The position numbers and the translations under genes are program-made. DNA of 6,323 nucleotides from Bacillota bacterium (lineage in GTDB: Bacteria; Bacillota; UBA4882; UBA8346). The notes beneath the pieces were generated by a model. That model searched no databases and was not told where the DNA came from. It worked only from the letters and a program-made list of their open reading frames with translations. The number at the start of each line of letters is the position of its first letter. The first letter of the stretch is position 1. The stretch spans positions 1-6,323 of the forward strand of contig JAEZCE010000033.1 in NCBI GenBank assembly GCA_023429995.1. Direction: 5' to 3'. Positions 5,953 through 6,323 of this stretch are shown piece after piece.

Positions 5953-6323
5953 ATGAAAAAAAGTTCTAAACTGATATTAGCGATTTTTTGCATCGTGGTA
6001 ATGGCATTGTTAGCCACTCCTATATTTGCGGATTACCCGCTTTTAACCACTCTAAACTACCAAGCCGATCCGTCATGTCTTGAGTATAACGGCACACTCT
6101 ACTCCTACTGGTCTGATGATGATGACAATAATGGTTCCTATTCAATGCATCATATTGTCTGTATGTCAACAACCGACTTAAAACACTGGACTTATTACGG
6201 GTCGGTTTTTCAGGTGCCCAATGATGCCTCCTGGGCTTATAATTGTTGGGCGCCGGCAGTGGTATATCGTAACGGTTATTTTTGGATGTACTTTGGTAAT
6301 GGCGGCGGCGGGATTGGAGTGGC
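5953..6323 (+). CDS. Secreted GH43-family glycosidase, N-terminal part (runs off the window)
   Basis: Starts at ATG 5953 behind SD GGGAGG (5938-5943) and stays open for 123 codons to the window edge. Residues 1-26 form a signal peptide (KKSSK, then a hydrophobic core, PIFA cleavage region). The mature part reads as the first blades of a five-bladed beta-propeller: QADPS (37-41) supplies the predicted general base Asp39; LYSYWS (49-54), MSTTDLKHW (71-79) and CWAPAVVYRNGYFWMYF (98-114) are typical GH43 strands. GH43 enzymes include beta-xylosidases, alpha-L-arabinofuranosidases and arabinanases; the subfamily cannot be set because the pKa-modulator Asp, catalytic Glu and any binding module lie beyond the edge. 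It follows the CBM6 protein with its own leader, suggesting two enzymes for one extracellular polysaccharide. Confidence 0.85.
   Translation, partial: MKKSSKLILAIFCIVVMALLATPIFADYPLLTTLNYQADPSCLEYNGTLYSYWSDDDDNNGSYSMHHIVCMSTTDLKHWTYYGSVFQVPNDASWAYNCWAPAVVYRNGYFWMYFGNGGGGIGV

Noticed and set aside
1..6323. CRISPR array, tRNA, rRNA, insertion sequence or prophage signals
   Set aside because: No regularly spaced repeats, no cloverleaf or rRNA-like segment, and no transposase or integrase motif on either strand.

Overview
The window looks like a carbohydrate-degradation locus from a Gram-positive bacterium, most likely an anaerobic, plant-fibre-degrading member of the Bacillota. This rests on purine-rich Shine-Dalgarno (SD) sites of GGGAGG/AGGAGG type, a consensus sigma-A promoter, Lys-rich Gram-positive signal peptides, a rho-independent terminator, and a family 6 carbohydrate-binding module (CBM6) of the kind common in clostridial xylanases. 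The organism call is inference; no phylogenetic marker is present. All genes I can support lie on the plus strand.

Layout. Bases 1-144 are the 3' end of a gene whose C-terminus resembles, weakly, the C-terminal beta-sandwich of GH32 fructosidases. After 45 bases comes a complete cytoplasmic GH36 alpha-galactosidase (190-2310). Its last codons overlap a vestigial start: a strong SD and an ATGA overlap lead into an ORF of only four codons, as if a third, translationally coupled gene had been lost. A roughly 400-base gene-free stretch follows, holding a near-perfect TTGACA-17-TACAAT promoter and a leader of about 300 nt with overlapping hairpins. It drives a large secreted protein (2713-5370): signal peptide, right-handed parallel beta-helix of GH141-like type, a beta-sandwich domain and a C-terminal CBM6. 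A hairpin terminator follows at about 5405-5440. A second gene-free stretch of about 580 bases then leads into a secreted GH43-family glycosidase that starts at 5953 and runs off the window.

How it may work together. The two secreted proteins would bind and trim a plant polysaccharide (xylan, arabinan or pectin side chains are plausible) outside the cell. The cytoplasmic alpha-galactosidase would release galactose from imported alpha-galactosides. If the first partial gene really is GH32, the pair would fit raffinose-family oligosaccharide use.

The most interesting unexplained signal is shared by the leaders of the two secreted genes. Each has an extra SD-like GGAGGTGA 77 or 87 bases before the start, then a tiny ORF whose TAA stop lies in a TAAAAAAAT tract exactly 32 bases before the ATG, then the true SD. 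This suggests a common post-transcriptional element for the secreted enzymes.
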